Part shown: one piece after another, positions 12,943 through 25,384 of the stretch
Position numbering within the stretch: position 1 is the first letter of the stretch
Layout of the letters: each line of letters begins with the position of its first letter
Translations under genes and position numbers: made by a program
The notes under the pieces: generated by a model
What the model was told of the DNA's origin: nothing
What the model saw: the letters and a program-made list of their open reading frames with translations, nothing else
Database searches by the model: none
DNA from: Impatiens glandulifera
Lineage: Eukaryota; Streptophyta; Magnoliopsida; Ericales; Balsaminaceae
NCBI RefSeq assembly: GCF_907164915.1
Contig: NC_061864.1
Span: 18,388,484-18,452,483 of the forward strand
Length of the DNA stretch: 64,000 nucleotides
Direction of reading: 5' to 3'

Positions 12943-13050
12943 AGTTATTATGGTATAAATGAAAGTATTGGTTGGAGAGAGAAAACGCAAACGCAAACGC
13001 AAAGGACGCCGTAGAAATAGATTTTGTTTAGGAAGCGCAAATGACGCCAT

Positions 13051-13057
13051 ATTTATA
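13051..13057 (-). promoter_or_regulatory. TATA box of the ALOG gene
   Basis: TATAAAT on the minus strand, directly before the upstream ATG (13048-13050). Transcription would be expected about 30 bases downstream, which supports the start at 12942. A GA-rich run at about 13075-13090 lies just upstream. Confidence 0.6.
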
Positions 13058-13619
13058 GCAAGTGTGTGAATAAGGAGAGAGAGAGAGAAATGGAAACATC
13101 TTATCGGCGGTTTTTATTTTTATTTTATTTTTATTTATTATATAATATATAATTATAAAACTTATAATTTATACAAGTATCCGTGTTTCGTGTATAATCA
13201 TTGAAATATTTAGAAACGCGGAATTTTGTAATTTATTCTTAATTTTTTTTATCAAATATTTTAATTAAATATATGCAGTTTTAATAATGTGATTTATTAC
13301 AAAATAAAGTGAATCCAAATAATACATTTAAATGGAAAATTATGTTTTAAGTGGAAGGCGGTTTATTTAAATGATTTAGATAAAATGATAAAAAAATAAT
13401 TTTAAATGCTACAAATATTTTTTATTTTATCATTTTATCTAAATATTATTTGACAAAAACATGAGATTAGAATACCTCGTTTTTATCAAAATATATATTT
13501 ATAATAATAATTTTGTTGTAAAATGTGAGATATTGTTTAGGAAATATTAATTCTCTTCTAATTTAGTTTTGTAATATTATTTGATTTTAAATATGAGTTA
13601 GCATATATTCCAATATAAT

Positions 13620-13800
13620 TAGTTGGGGTGACTGTATCTCCTGTTCTAGTTTAGCGACAACAAGAGCTCGATATCTCCAACCTTTTTTAGAAGTCTTGGG
13701 TTCGAGTCTGTCAGTCTTATTAAATGGTGTGTTTACAGTTATTATGTGTTTAACTCTTTGTGGGTTTGGAAATACTTTTGGTTAGCCTAAATAATTTTGA
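13620..13800 (+). mobile_element. SINE-like unit with tRNA-type B box
   Basis: GGGTTCGAGTCT at 13698-13709 is a canonical pol III B box. The upstream TTTAGCGACAAC and downstream GTTTGTGGG-type words recur, in the same order, in the unit at 17400-17550 on the other strand. No acceptor stem or cloverleaf is evident, so it is a retroposon relic rather than a tRNA gene. 13090-13619 and 13801-15953 hold no other supportable feature. Confidence 0.45.
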
Positions 13801-15953
13801 AAAAATTAAGATTGAAACAAGTTATAATTATTTTATTACAATTTGAGAATTAAATAAATATATGATGAATTAAATTAAAAATATATATATATTTGTAGCC
13901 TAATCTAAATCCGATTTTATATAACAAACATATAAATTTCATAAATGTTATATTTGATATTCGTAATGTCAAAAGATACTAAAAAGTAAGATCAAACAAA
14001 TGGAAACAGCTAGCATGTATGTAGAATCGCACATTTGAAGGCATGCAAGAATGTCGTGACGTAATGAGCACAGTATCATGATGGGACGTTTATTATTAAA
14101 AAAATTCAAATAAAATATTAACCGTCTTTATAAAATATAAAATAAAAATCATTTGCTTATCAGTTATAACTTATTTGATATATAAACCTTCGTATATCTA
14201 TTCAGATCCACATCATTAACGTGTTACGTGTTGGATTGGTTTTATAAGAAAAAAATTAACATAAGAAATCACATATGATACCTTAATCCTTGTGGCGTTT
14301 AGTGCCTCCAAAGGTCTAATAATATAATAGCTAAAATCCAAATAACATACTAAAAAGATTGTTTTAAAATAATTAAGTTTAGAAGATGACCGGCTTGTAA
14401 GTTGTAACATCTTGTATATCCAATAGTTATCAATTCTATTTTTTTTTATTCATTAAATCTAACATGTAACAAAGTTTAGTTAAAATTCTTTATTGTCTAA
14501 TTATATCTTCAGTTCTCTATTAATCCCACATCACAAAAATAACTAAATTTATATGTGTTATACAGTAAATAAAACTTTATCTGTATTATACAGTCTATAA
14601 CACCATACATGGCTTAGACTCTTTTTATTATTTCATTCAAATTTTAACAAGAAATATATTAAAACCAAATAAAGATGTGATTGAGTTATTTAAATTTAAC
14701 CAAATCAAACAAGGCCTCGAGGCTTTCGGGTAGTTAGTGGGTACTTTTAATTTAAAATCATAAATGGGTTAGGTCAAAAATTTGATTGATTTATGACTGT
14801 ATGAGAAAGAAATTAGGTCACATCTTGTCAATCTAGAACAAGATCAAGAAAAAAATTAGGTCACATTTTATCAATTTCTCTGTCACCATCTATTCTTTAA
14901 TATTTTTTACTTCTAGTTAATTCTTATCAAAAGAATTATTATTATAATAGTTACTGATAAGATTTTTCACGTTAATTTTGGATTATTTGATAAACTTGTA
15001 GTTTGTTTGATATGGGGTTATTAGAAAGAAAGTCGAGTTATTGTGTAGAAAAATATATGAAAAAATGAATTATTTAAAATTATTTTGTGTGTATTTAATA
15101 TTTAATAATTTGAATGATGAGTTTATTTGGATAAAATTTAATTAATTAAAAATCAAACAAGCTCCAATTGCTTTCTTATAAATAATAGTATTTGAGGTAA
15201 GTTATTTTGAATTACATGATTTTTTATTTATTTGTTTTTTATATTTTAGGGATTGATCGTTTATTAAATATTATAGTTGTTTTAAAATAATTTTATTTGA
15301 TTTTAGTTATTAAAAATGAATTATTTAAGTAAAATAAAAATAAGTAGAAATAATTATAGACTTTTGTTTTATTTTTGAAAAATATGATTTTATGTAAAAC
15401 TAATTTGATTTTGGGCATTTTGAAATTTTATTTAAAATTGAACAATCTCATTATATATATTTTTAACTATCAAATTATTTAATTTATTAATCAAAATACA
15501 AAACTGCATTTATTTTATTATTATAAAATTTAAATAAAAACAATTATACTAATTTAAGTAATTAAAAACTTAAATAAAAATAATCGACTTAAAAGGTTAC
15601 GAGATCAATTTTCATCAAAAACATAATTATAAAGAAAACGTAAATAAAAAATCCCACTAAATTTAATTGGATATATGAATATATACTAAATCTTAAGAAT
15701 TCTTTGTTTATTTGATTTTTTTTTGTACTTACCAAATAACAAATATCAAACAAGCTCTCTAAGTTCTTGTTTCATTTTTTTATGTCAATAATACTCACAA
15801 ATCATTTGTGTATAATTTTGTTGCATATTTCTGATTATCGTATGATTATAACTTGAATTTGTGTAACTTATATATAACAATTATGGTTATTCAAAATTTC
15901 AAATGTTAAACTAATTCTAAAATGTTCTTCATAATATATCTCTCCTTTAATAT

Positions 15954-15977
15954 AATATATATATATATATATATATT
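15954..15977. repeat. (TA)n microsatellite
   Basis: TA dinucleotide run of about 24 bases in gene-free AT-rich DNA (13.8-17.4 kb). Confidence 0.8.
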
Positions 15978-17399
15978 TATAATAAAAGTTATTTGAGTGT
16001 TTTATTGATAATTTGATTATATAATTTTTAAGGGATATTAAAAAATAGTTAGATTATTTGAATTTTTTATTTTCTTGAAAGATCAAATTTTTTCTTTCAA
16101 ATAAACCAAACCCTAAGCCATATATAGCGGGCTCACTACTAGGCCCAATCAAATAGGTGACCCGTTTTCAATGAGCTCTGTTTGTCAAACGTTGGCAAAA
16201 TTTAGGATGGTTCAATAAAAAAAATCTAGGACAAATTCAATTTCGATTTTATTAGTGATTATATCTCGAATTTTTAATCATATTCAATGTTTATGGACTT
16301 TCTTTCTGATTAATGAATTTTTAAATATTTAAGTAATATAGTGATCTAAGACTCTAAGCTATACTTATTTTTTTCAACTAAATATAATTTGATTGTTACA
16401 TCTAAATAAGATGAATCTAACTCAGTATTCAACAAAGATAACAATCATTAGGTACATTCCAAAATGGACTAATCAAACAAGACTTTAGATTAGATAAGGT
16501 TTTACAATTTCTGGTAAGTAAGAATAATAAAACCCCCTTAAACATTCCTTTATTAAAATTATAAGTTTATTAGTGTGGGCCTGTGGCTATTTAAAAGTAT
16601 TGAAAATTTGAATAAGACAAGGAATTAGGTTTTGATTTTTCAAAATTCATTGAATTTATTTGTGTTAGGTGCAAAATTTAACTGTCTTACTTAATTAGAT
16701 ATTTAAATCTTAAGTCTAAGTGTAAATTTATTATTTTGTTTTATATTTTAATCTAAAAAACTAGAACGACTTACAACGATAAAACATAAAGTTACAACAT
16801 TTAATTGATTGCAGTATAAATAACATGAAACAACAAGCAATGTCGTAATAATTAAAATTCTTAAATTTTATACGGTAAAACAAACAAACAAAAAAACCAA
16901 AATAGAACATTTAAGCCTATTTCAAACAAAGAAAATTATAATGCTAAATTGGGATAAACCGTAAAAAAGAGAATGATCCAAAGTAATGGAGTCCGCCATC
17001 ATCCAATTTGGCATTGTTAGGCTTGTGAAGGGAAAATAATATTTTATTTTTATTTTTATTTTTATTCCAACTTATTATGTATGGTTTTATTAGAAAACAG
17101 TTGCTTAACAAAAATACAAATGTCATAATAAGAAAAGTCAATACAAATCCACTTAATAAGAAAATACTTTGAATTGATTCATAAAATAATTAACATACTA
17201 GATGTAGTCATAATTTCAAATCCAAAAAATTCAACCCTAATTTAAAGTTATAAGTTGATTTGTCTTTTCAGAGCTCTATCAAAAAAAAAAAAACTTCTAA
17301 ATGGTTAATATTTGGAATATAATGCAATTTGTAGAATTTCGATATATTATATGAGAATGAATATCTTAATTTTATTCTATGTCAAATATTTATATAAAA

Positions 17400-17550
17400 A
17401 AAGTTGTGGGCACAAGGATTAAATATATAACCCGCAAAACAAGTATTACTTATCGCCTGCCAGACTCGAACCTAGAAGCTATAAAAAAGATAAGTTATAT
17501 TCATATTTTATTGTCGCTATTCTAATCTAGTTGAGAAGATAAATATATTA
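17400..17550 (-). mobile_element. SINE-like unit with tRNA-type B box, second copy
   Basis: On the minus strand, GGTTCGAGTCTG (17461-17472) is preceded by AATAGCGACAA and followed by GGCAGGCGATAAG and a GTTTTGCGGG word. The arrangement is parallel to 13620-13800. Likely another copy of the same retroposon family. Confidence 0.4.
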
Positions 17551-17625
17551 CATTCTATTACAGTAGAGAGTGTTTATGTAGTTTTTTATTTTTATTTTTA
17601 AAATATTATATGAAGTAGCAACTCT

Positions 17626-17757
17626 TTATATAGGTAATAAATATGGATCCTAATTTCCACAATATTAAAAGTCATATATTTTATGATCTCATTATATAGG
17701 TAATAAATATGGATCCTAATTTCCACAATATTAAAAGTCATATATTTTATGATCTCA
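17626..17757 (+). repeat. Perfect 66-bp tandem duplication
   Basis: Two head-to-tail copies (17626-17691 and 17692-17757), identical base for base as read. Each contains GGATCCTAATTTCCACAATA. The perfect identity suggests a recent event, or an assembly artefact. Confidence 0.9.
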
Positions 17758-18447
17758 AACTTTTCCGTACAAGTATGAAGTCAAATTAGTACTCCTCAAA
17801 TAGATTAAGAAGACGGCTATTGAATTAGATGTTACAAAATTACAATGAAAAAATTATAAATTACCTCTTCAACTATTTTTAGTTTTGATTAAAGTCCTTA
17901 AATATACTTTTTCTTAATATTTAAGCTCTCAATTTTTAATTTATCAACTATCAAATTTTTATCACTAAATCATTCAAATATTAAAATATTATTTACTTAT
18001 ATTTTAGTATATATTGTAATTTTAAAATATTAATATTAAAACATTATTTAATTCAAATGATATATTTTCATAATAAACAATTCTTAATTTTATTTAAAAT
18101 TCAAACAATTTTATAACATAGGGTTTCGTGCCTTTATTCGATTAAGTTATTCAAATAACTATAACTCAAAAATATTATATCATTTCATTATTATATCACC
18201 TAATTCATTACCCAAAATATTAAAATACTATATATTTTTTATTTTATCATTATATATTCACAATACCTTTTTTTCATCAAGAAAAAATTTTCGTGCCTCA
18301 AAATTCATTAATCATTATTTTACTAATAACAGGTTAGATAACCCAATTTAAAAATCATTAATAAAAGGTTTGAAATTTTATTGTTTTTAACCATATTGAA
18401 GCATTTCTCTAATAGTTTAGTTATAATATTTGATTATTTTAAATTGT

Positions 18448-18529
18448 TCATAGATCTATTTATAATTCTCATTAAATTTTAATATAAATCATAGATCTAT
18501 TTATAATTCTCATTAAATTTTAATATAAA
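18448..18529 (+). repeat. 41-bp tandem duplication
   Basis: Two head-to-tail copies of a 41-base unit starting TCATAGATCTATTTATAA. No gene context. 17758-19610 is otherwise AT-rich and featureless. Confidence 0.85.
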
Positions 18530-19610
18530 ATTACAACTTAATATTTAATTATATATATTATCTACATTATTAGTCTTCTTCTTCTCATGAATTTGTAGCT
18601 GAATTCATCTCCCAATCATAATTAAACTAACAGGAAGTGCATCTGTTATAACGAATGTCACAAAATTAAAAATAAGTACAGGTTCCAATATTTTATCACA
18701 AGTTTTAAAGTTTTCGAGCACACAATTATAAAAATTGTATAAGTTGAAACCTAAAATAACCATTAAATTATTAAAAAATATTTACAAACAAATAACTTAA
18801 ATATTTTCAAATAACACTATATAAAACAAAAGAAAAGAAGTCACGAGTCCACATGGGAGGCTGTCAATATGCATCCAACTTCTTGACTGTCACCCACTCA
18901 GAATTATTTGACTTCTTTATTTATCCTCTTATGATTCATATATACTTTATTAATTTAAACATGTTAATGAATCATTTCATATATAAATATGAAATATTAA
19001 TTAGTTTTTAATTACAAATATTTGATATTATTTAGTTATTTGAAGCATAACTTCACATGTATTTGATTATTTAACCGTTTTAGTTTATGTTTATCTAGTT
19101 TCACCATTATACGTTCAAATACGTTTGATTTTGTTTATTGACAAATGTTTGAACATATCAACTTATTCACGTTCATTATATGTTTAAAATTATTGGTCAT
19201 AGTTATTCTTGAATTTATCCACTTCCATGAGAACCATTAGACAAAACAATTACATAGTTTGAGATTTGAATTTGTCGCCCATTCAATATGATTGCCATAT
19301 AACGATTAGTATAACTTGATCCTACAATTACCGAATTATAATATCTCAAATATTTTTTTTTGAAAGAAAGTAGAAATTTTCAACTTTCCAACTAACACGG
19401 ATCGAAAGAGAAAAATCATATAACATTGAATAGCACAAAAAATAATAAAAATTACTCACAAGTCCATCAAATTATTTGAAAACACGACATCAAAATGAGT
19501 ATAGGAACCGAAACAAGAGATAGATCGATACGAGAATGAAGCAATTTCTCGACACACATTAATAGAAGACAATAAATGTTTAAGAATGTATTTAAATAAA
19601 AATGGATAAA

Positions 19611-19785
19611 GAACTTCTCTATTAAAATTTGAAATAAAATATAATAATTTCTCTAACAAAAATTCTCTATTAAAATTTGAAACCTATCAAATTAGATTTA
19701 TCTTAAATAAAATATAATAATTTATCTAACAAAACTTCTCTATTAAAATTTGAAACCTATCAAATTAGATTTATCTTAAATAACT
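19611..19785 (+). repeat. 73-bp tandem repeat, about 2.6 copies
   Basis: TTCTCTATTAAAATTTGAAA recurs at about 19614, 19663 and 19736. The last two copies are 73 bases apart and nearly identical. The first lacks an internal piece of about 25 bases, which fits successive slippage with a deletion. Confidence 0.75.
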
Positions 19786-20310
19786 ATCACTCTTACTACC
19801 TCCGTTCCTAAATCATATATTTAAATTATTAACTAAAATAATAAAATTTCATTTTATGTTTACCAATTACTTATTTTTTTCAAATAACTAAAAATTATAT
19901 ATCGAACATGATTATTTAACTAATATATACTTATGGTCAACTATTTTTGTATGAACTGGCATATTCTTCCATGCCCTGCAGCTTAATATAAATTGGTCGT
20001 TTATAATTGATCCGAACCATCTGCTAATCATGGTTTAGCCAGCTTTGTTTTATTTTATTTGTTACTTTTTAAATGGTCGTAGGTCTGTTTGATCTTGACT
20101 TTATATGAAATTAGACACTTAGAACTTGGTTCATCTGATTATTTGGGGAATTTATAACGGTTTTTCAAAAACTTGTAATTAACTGAAGAAAAAAAATGAA
20201 CTTTAAAGTTTTTAATTAGTTGAATTATTATAATATTTTTTATATTTTAAAAAAATAAAGTAAATATACTTAAATATTTTAATTGATAATTTAGATCAAA
20301 TGAACACTTA

Positions 20311-21029
20311 GGTTATGTTTGGATGCATATATTAAAATTAGAAATGACATTAAATTTTTAATTACAATTTTACGAGTATTGATATTGAATTACATTTTAA
20401 TTTATATTTTTTTAATTTATATGTTAGAAAAAATGAATTATAATTCAATTTTAATTATAATGTTTAAAAATATATATAATAAAATAATTTAAATATATAT
20501 TATCTATATTATTAAGATATTTATTTGATACAATACTATTATGATAGTTCAAGTATCAATAATTTTTGTCTAGAAACCGATTTATATTAAGAAAAAATTA
20601 ATATCTATTCGACATTTTAAATTACTAAATTAAAAAAAAAACATCATTTTGAATAAATAAATGTTAACTTCTTAAATTAAATTTGTAAAAAAAATCGTTT
20701 TAAATGTTAACTTTTTAATATATTTGTTTGAAATGTTAAGTTATTAAATTTAAAAAATATATATTGATTTAAAATTTTAATTTCTAAATTCAAAAAAAGA
20801 AAATTATCAGTTGTAAATTATTGATAAAATAATAAAATATTTTTGTTTGCAAAGTATAGAAAAAATAAATATTAAAAATTATAATTTCAAGAGAAATATA
20901 GTAGAATTGAAAAATATAAAAACAAAATTGATTGAATCCAATTTTAATTATTAATCTTAAATTGGTCTACAAAACCTAATAATTTAAATTAGATTCCCAA
21001 TTTCAATTTTATAATTATTAAACAGACCC
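20311..21029. mobile_element. Tourist/PIF-Harbinger-like MITE
   Basis: A 719-bp AT-rich element flanked by TTA on both sides (20308-20310 and 21030-21032). Termini are GGTTATGTTTGGATG on the left and, read inward on the minus strand, GGGTCTGTTTAATAAT on the right. This agrees with Tourist-type ends and their 3-bp TTA target duplication. No transposase. Its interior, with 'gttcgacatttt' and 'ttcttaaatt' words, resembles sequence at 45.4-45.9 kb and 53.2-55.0 kb. Confidence 0.65.
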
Positions 21030-22672
21030 TTAGTAATAAGTATAAGTTCAATTATCATTGAACACACATTAATTAAAGAGTTACACTTAAATTAAATTAT
21101 TTGTATTATATAGTAACATATTAACTTTGTGAAATAATTTTAATTCTAAAAAATATTTATTATATAAATATCTGCTCAATATCAATTATAATTATTATTT
21201 TAAAATTGAAAACTTATTTCCCCACTCATATATTTACAAAATAAATAAACATATAAGTATAAAAAATAGCATCATAGCCATAGTCAAACATGGGCTATTG
21301 TAACTTGGACCATTCTTAAATTGACCAATAAATTGATATTAATGCAGTTATATATATATATTTTTAAACCTTTTATTTTTTTTAATTAGAAGTCTCTATA
21401 TTTGAGTCACATTAAGAGATTTATTAATATAAGGATTATACACTTAACTTAAGCATCATTATTTAATGTGAGTTATATGGATTATTTTTCAAATAATCAA
21501 GTTTTAATGATAAGATGAACATGATACCATCTTCTTTTTTTTCTTTTCAATTTCTTAATTATTTTTTAAGAAACCTTGATAGTAGAATCATTATTAACAT
21601 ACAAGCTTCCAAATGGAGCAAATAAAATTGGGAACAAAATATGGGCATTTAATACAACTAATATATTAGTGATCAAATGGAGCAAATAAAGAAATATTAT
21701 AGTTAAAAAAAAAGAAGTATATAATTACTAGCAATATTTTGTTTTTATTGAAACGATATTTATTGAATTATATTTGCTAAAAATTATATTTGTTTGATTA
21801 TCAATAATAGAAACTGTGATTATTATAGAAAATTAACATTAATTTTTTTTAAATTAAAAATGGAACAACGGATTAAGTACAAAGCCTGCAAACACACTAA
21901 CTATTTAACCAAGACGATGATCTTGACACTTTAAGAAGGAAAATTAACATGATGTCTACATAAAATAATTGAATAATTAAAAGTAAATAGCATATATATT
22001 TTAAAGTTAAATGTACTTTGATCCTTTTAACATCATAATTATTTAAAGAAATGTGGATCACAAAGTGGCATCTTACTTTCCTCTCACAAACTAGCATTTT
22101 AGTGTAATTATTTAATGTTTATGAATACTTTATTTTATATTTTATTAATAGTTATTTTAAATATAAAAGACAAGAATAGTTATAAGAGAATAAATATAAT
22201 GAGTTATCATTTCAAATTTTAATTTGAGTTAAAGTATTAAATGTTATGTTAAATCCTTAAAATTTACATTTGACAATTTTTTTTTCGTTCTATTTTATTA
22301 TTTTGGGATATGAATAAATTTGTTTTCTATATTTTGGTTCATATTAAATATGACATTTTTTACTTATTTAGTATATAAATTGTTTTTATTAATTATATTC
22401 AAATTATTATATAAATTTTACATTATTTGATATAAAATATTATTTAAATTATGATAAAAATTATTTAATAAATTATCAAATAATTATAAATGATAATAAT
22501 TTTTTTTTATATAATTCTTTCTTTCACTGTCCTTCTTTAATAAAGTTTTACTTAAAAAAAAGATAGAGAGGGCTTAAGACAGAAAATTAAAGATTAAAAA
22601 TGATATCACTTTATTCTTTGTAAAAAAAAATATAAAAAAAATAAATTATTTTATTTTTTTAATCAATCAAAT

Positions 22673-22746
22673 TTTACCTTCTATTTATTTTCTCAAATTC
22701 CATTGAAAATTTACCTTCTATTTCTTTTCTCAAATTCCATTGAAAA
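22673..22746 (+). repeat. 37-bp tandem duplication
   Basis: Two copies of a unit holding TTTACCTTCTATTT and CTCAAATTCCATTGAAAA, with one or two differences. The rest of 21033-23912 is AT-rich DNA with spurious short frames only. Confidence 0.75.
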
Positions 22747-23911
22747 TAAAATAGGATTTATGGTGTTATCTTTCAAGGAAAAAAAAAGTTAAAAATTATT
22801 AATAAAATCAACTGTACTTCTTTATTAAGATTTGATAATAAAAGAATCAGTTAATAATTCAAAGAATTTAAGGGTTTGTTTGTCCACAAGTTACAATTAA
22901 TTAATAATTTTTTATTCTGAGTGGGGTCCAAATAAATTAAATATTCTACACGCAAAACCACAAGGAGTGGAGAGGAAGTAGCAATTAACAATATTAATTG
23001 AATTCAGTTTTTTATAATGACATATATTTTTTTATAAATATATATTTAATAAAAATTAAAAAAACTAATTATAAAATATTCACTTTAAATTAAAACATTT
23101 TTCAGTCAAAATAAAAAAAAACTCTTACATTACTTTAATTATCTAGTTAGATATTATATTTTATTAAATCAAAATTTCTCAAACTGTATTATTAATTTAT
23201 AAATGAGATAAATTATATTTTAATTATATATTGTAAAAGAGTATATTTTTTTATATCTAATGTTATTGATGGTAGATGCTAATGAATTATTTAACAATAT
23301 TTAAAATATATTTTATCAAACAGTTTTAGGATTGATTAGGTAAAAAGTATTTAATTAATTTTTAAATAATATATAGTAAATTAATTTATTAATTAAAATA
23401 CTAACAATAATTTAAATCATTAATACCTTCCAAATTTCCCAATCCAAAAATCATATGAATTGTGATTGCTGATGGAGTATTATTTTTCATAAAAGATTTT
23501 ATATTATTTTATCAAGAGAATATCTTCAAATTTACTTATTAACCTTTTCATCTCATTCCATAAAATAAAAATAATAATATCATTATCAATGATATTAATT
23601 AATTTAACAGTAACTTAAGTACAAAAGTTTTAAAATATAAACTTTGTTAGATTATTTTTTATCTAGATTTTTTTTATACAAATAGAGAATATTTATTTTA
23701 AATAACTCTTATTTTATTATTAGTGTTTGATTTTATTTTATATAAGAAGAAATGCCTAATAAAATAATAATTGAAGGATAATTTTGAATGAGTCATAATA
23801 TTTTTGATAAAATTGTTTATGATGTATTAATATATAACAATAAAATAACAAATAATAATATAGATATGTTTGAATGAGTTGGGTTAACTTATTTAAATAT
23901 TTTAAACCACC

Positions 23912-23912
<1 letters not shown>

Positions 23913-24007
<95 letters not shown>
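23913..24007. repeat. Long (AAT)n microsatellite
   Basis: About 31 uninterrupted copies of AAT. The poly-Leu frame it creates on the minus strand is an artefact. 24008-24700 shows no gene. Confidence 0.95.
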
Positions 24008-24008
<1 letters not shown>

Positions 24009-24721
24009 CTTGGGCGGTCAACCACGTATTATCATGTTATTAGTTGAAAAATAAAAATGCAAAACCAAAAGTAGAAAAAAAATATTTTTTCTCATTCACA
24101 TTCTCCCTTTTCAATTTGAATAAAAAAAAAACTACTTTTATTAGAACAATGGTAATATTATGCTAATACTAAGTGTAATGGTATATATAAATTATGTAGA
24201 TATTGTTAAAATCTCTATATAGTATAAAACCTTAAAAATTTGTTTTGATCTTGATTTTTTTTAGTTTTATCCTGTATTTTGATTAAAATATTTGTTTGAT
24301 TTAATTTATAAAAAGAATATTTTTTTTTATCATCAATATACTTAAATAGAAAAACAAGAAAAAATATTAAATACAGATATTTTAATATTTTTAGTAGATA
24401 AAGTAAAATAAAAAAAATATTAAATTTTGAATAAAAAAAAAATATATCAAACAAACTCATGATGATGTTTGAATTTTTTAATTGATTAAAATCTCTTTAT
24501 GACATGTTATTTATTTTTAAATATTTATATTTATTAATTAAAATATTAAAATAATATTTTAACAATGTATATATTTTTAATAAAAATCTTTTATATAACT
24601 GAAATCAAATAATTAAAAATATATATTATGTTTTTTTGAAAATAGGCGACTGTTTCTCTGTATTTTCTTCTTCTTCTTTCCGTTTCACATTGTGACAAAT
24701 AGTAACAGAGAAATTTCCGCT

Positions 24722-25384
24722 CAATATATTATTTAAAGAAAGAATACTCTTTCTCTCTCTTTCTCTTTGAATACCATAAAACAAGGTTCTTTGGTCCATC
24801 GTTCCTCCTCTGCATTCAGCCCCTTTTTCTCTGTAAGTAGTTTCTCTTTCCTACCTGTTTCTGTTGAATCAATGGAACTCTTCTTCTTCTTCTTCCCGTT
24901 TCTACTTTATTTAAAAACTGCTATTTCACAGATCTCATTGTCGTCGAATCAATTCCATTCAATTTTGTATCATATATGTATGTGAGTTACCTGTTTTCCG
25001 AAAAAGGAACGATGGTTTCCGTTTATTTCTTAATCTGAAGCTTTCTATGCGTATTAATAATGGATTTATTGGCTTCAATCTCTAAGAGGGTCAGTCAGTG
25101 TGTGATTGATTCGACGACCCTTTTAAGAGATTGTTAAGAAGAATTCAATTTTGCATCTGTAAGATCAGTTTCTACGAATATGTATTATTATGCTCACAAT
25201 GTTACTGAATTTAAACTTGGGAAGTTACTTTTTCCTGCAAGCAATAAATTAGTTTCAGTTGCAGGATCGATCAATCTAATTTAATTACATCCAATTTTCA
25301 ATTTTTATAACAACAGAGAAGAAGATTGTGCTAACTTACAGAGATTAAGAACTGGAAGATAACAACAGTCCTTTGTCACTAGAC
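24722..25384 (+). promoter_or_regulatory. 5' leader and 5'-UTR intron of the UXE gene
   Basis: A CT-rich leader starts near 24750, downstream of a TATATTATTTAAA-type stretch (24725-24737). A strong donor, CTCT|GTAAGT, follows at 24832/24833. Candidate acceptors ending in CAG lie at 25266 and 25341, just before the coding start at 25385. An intron in the 5' UTR is therefore likely; its exact acceptor is not settled. Confidence 0.5.

Noticed and set aside
13620..13800. tRNA gene
   Set aside because: Has a B box but no foldable cloverleaf or acceptor stem; SINE-like instead.
23756..24025. Poly-Leu open frame
   Set aside because: Reverse strand of the (AAT)n microsatellite.
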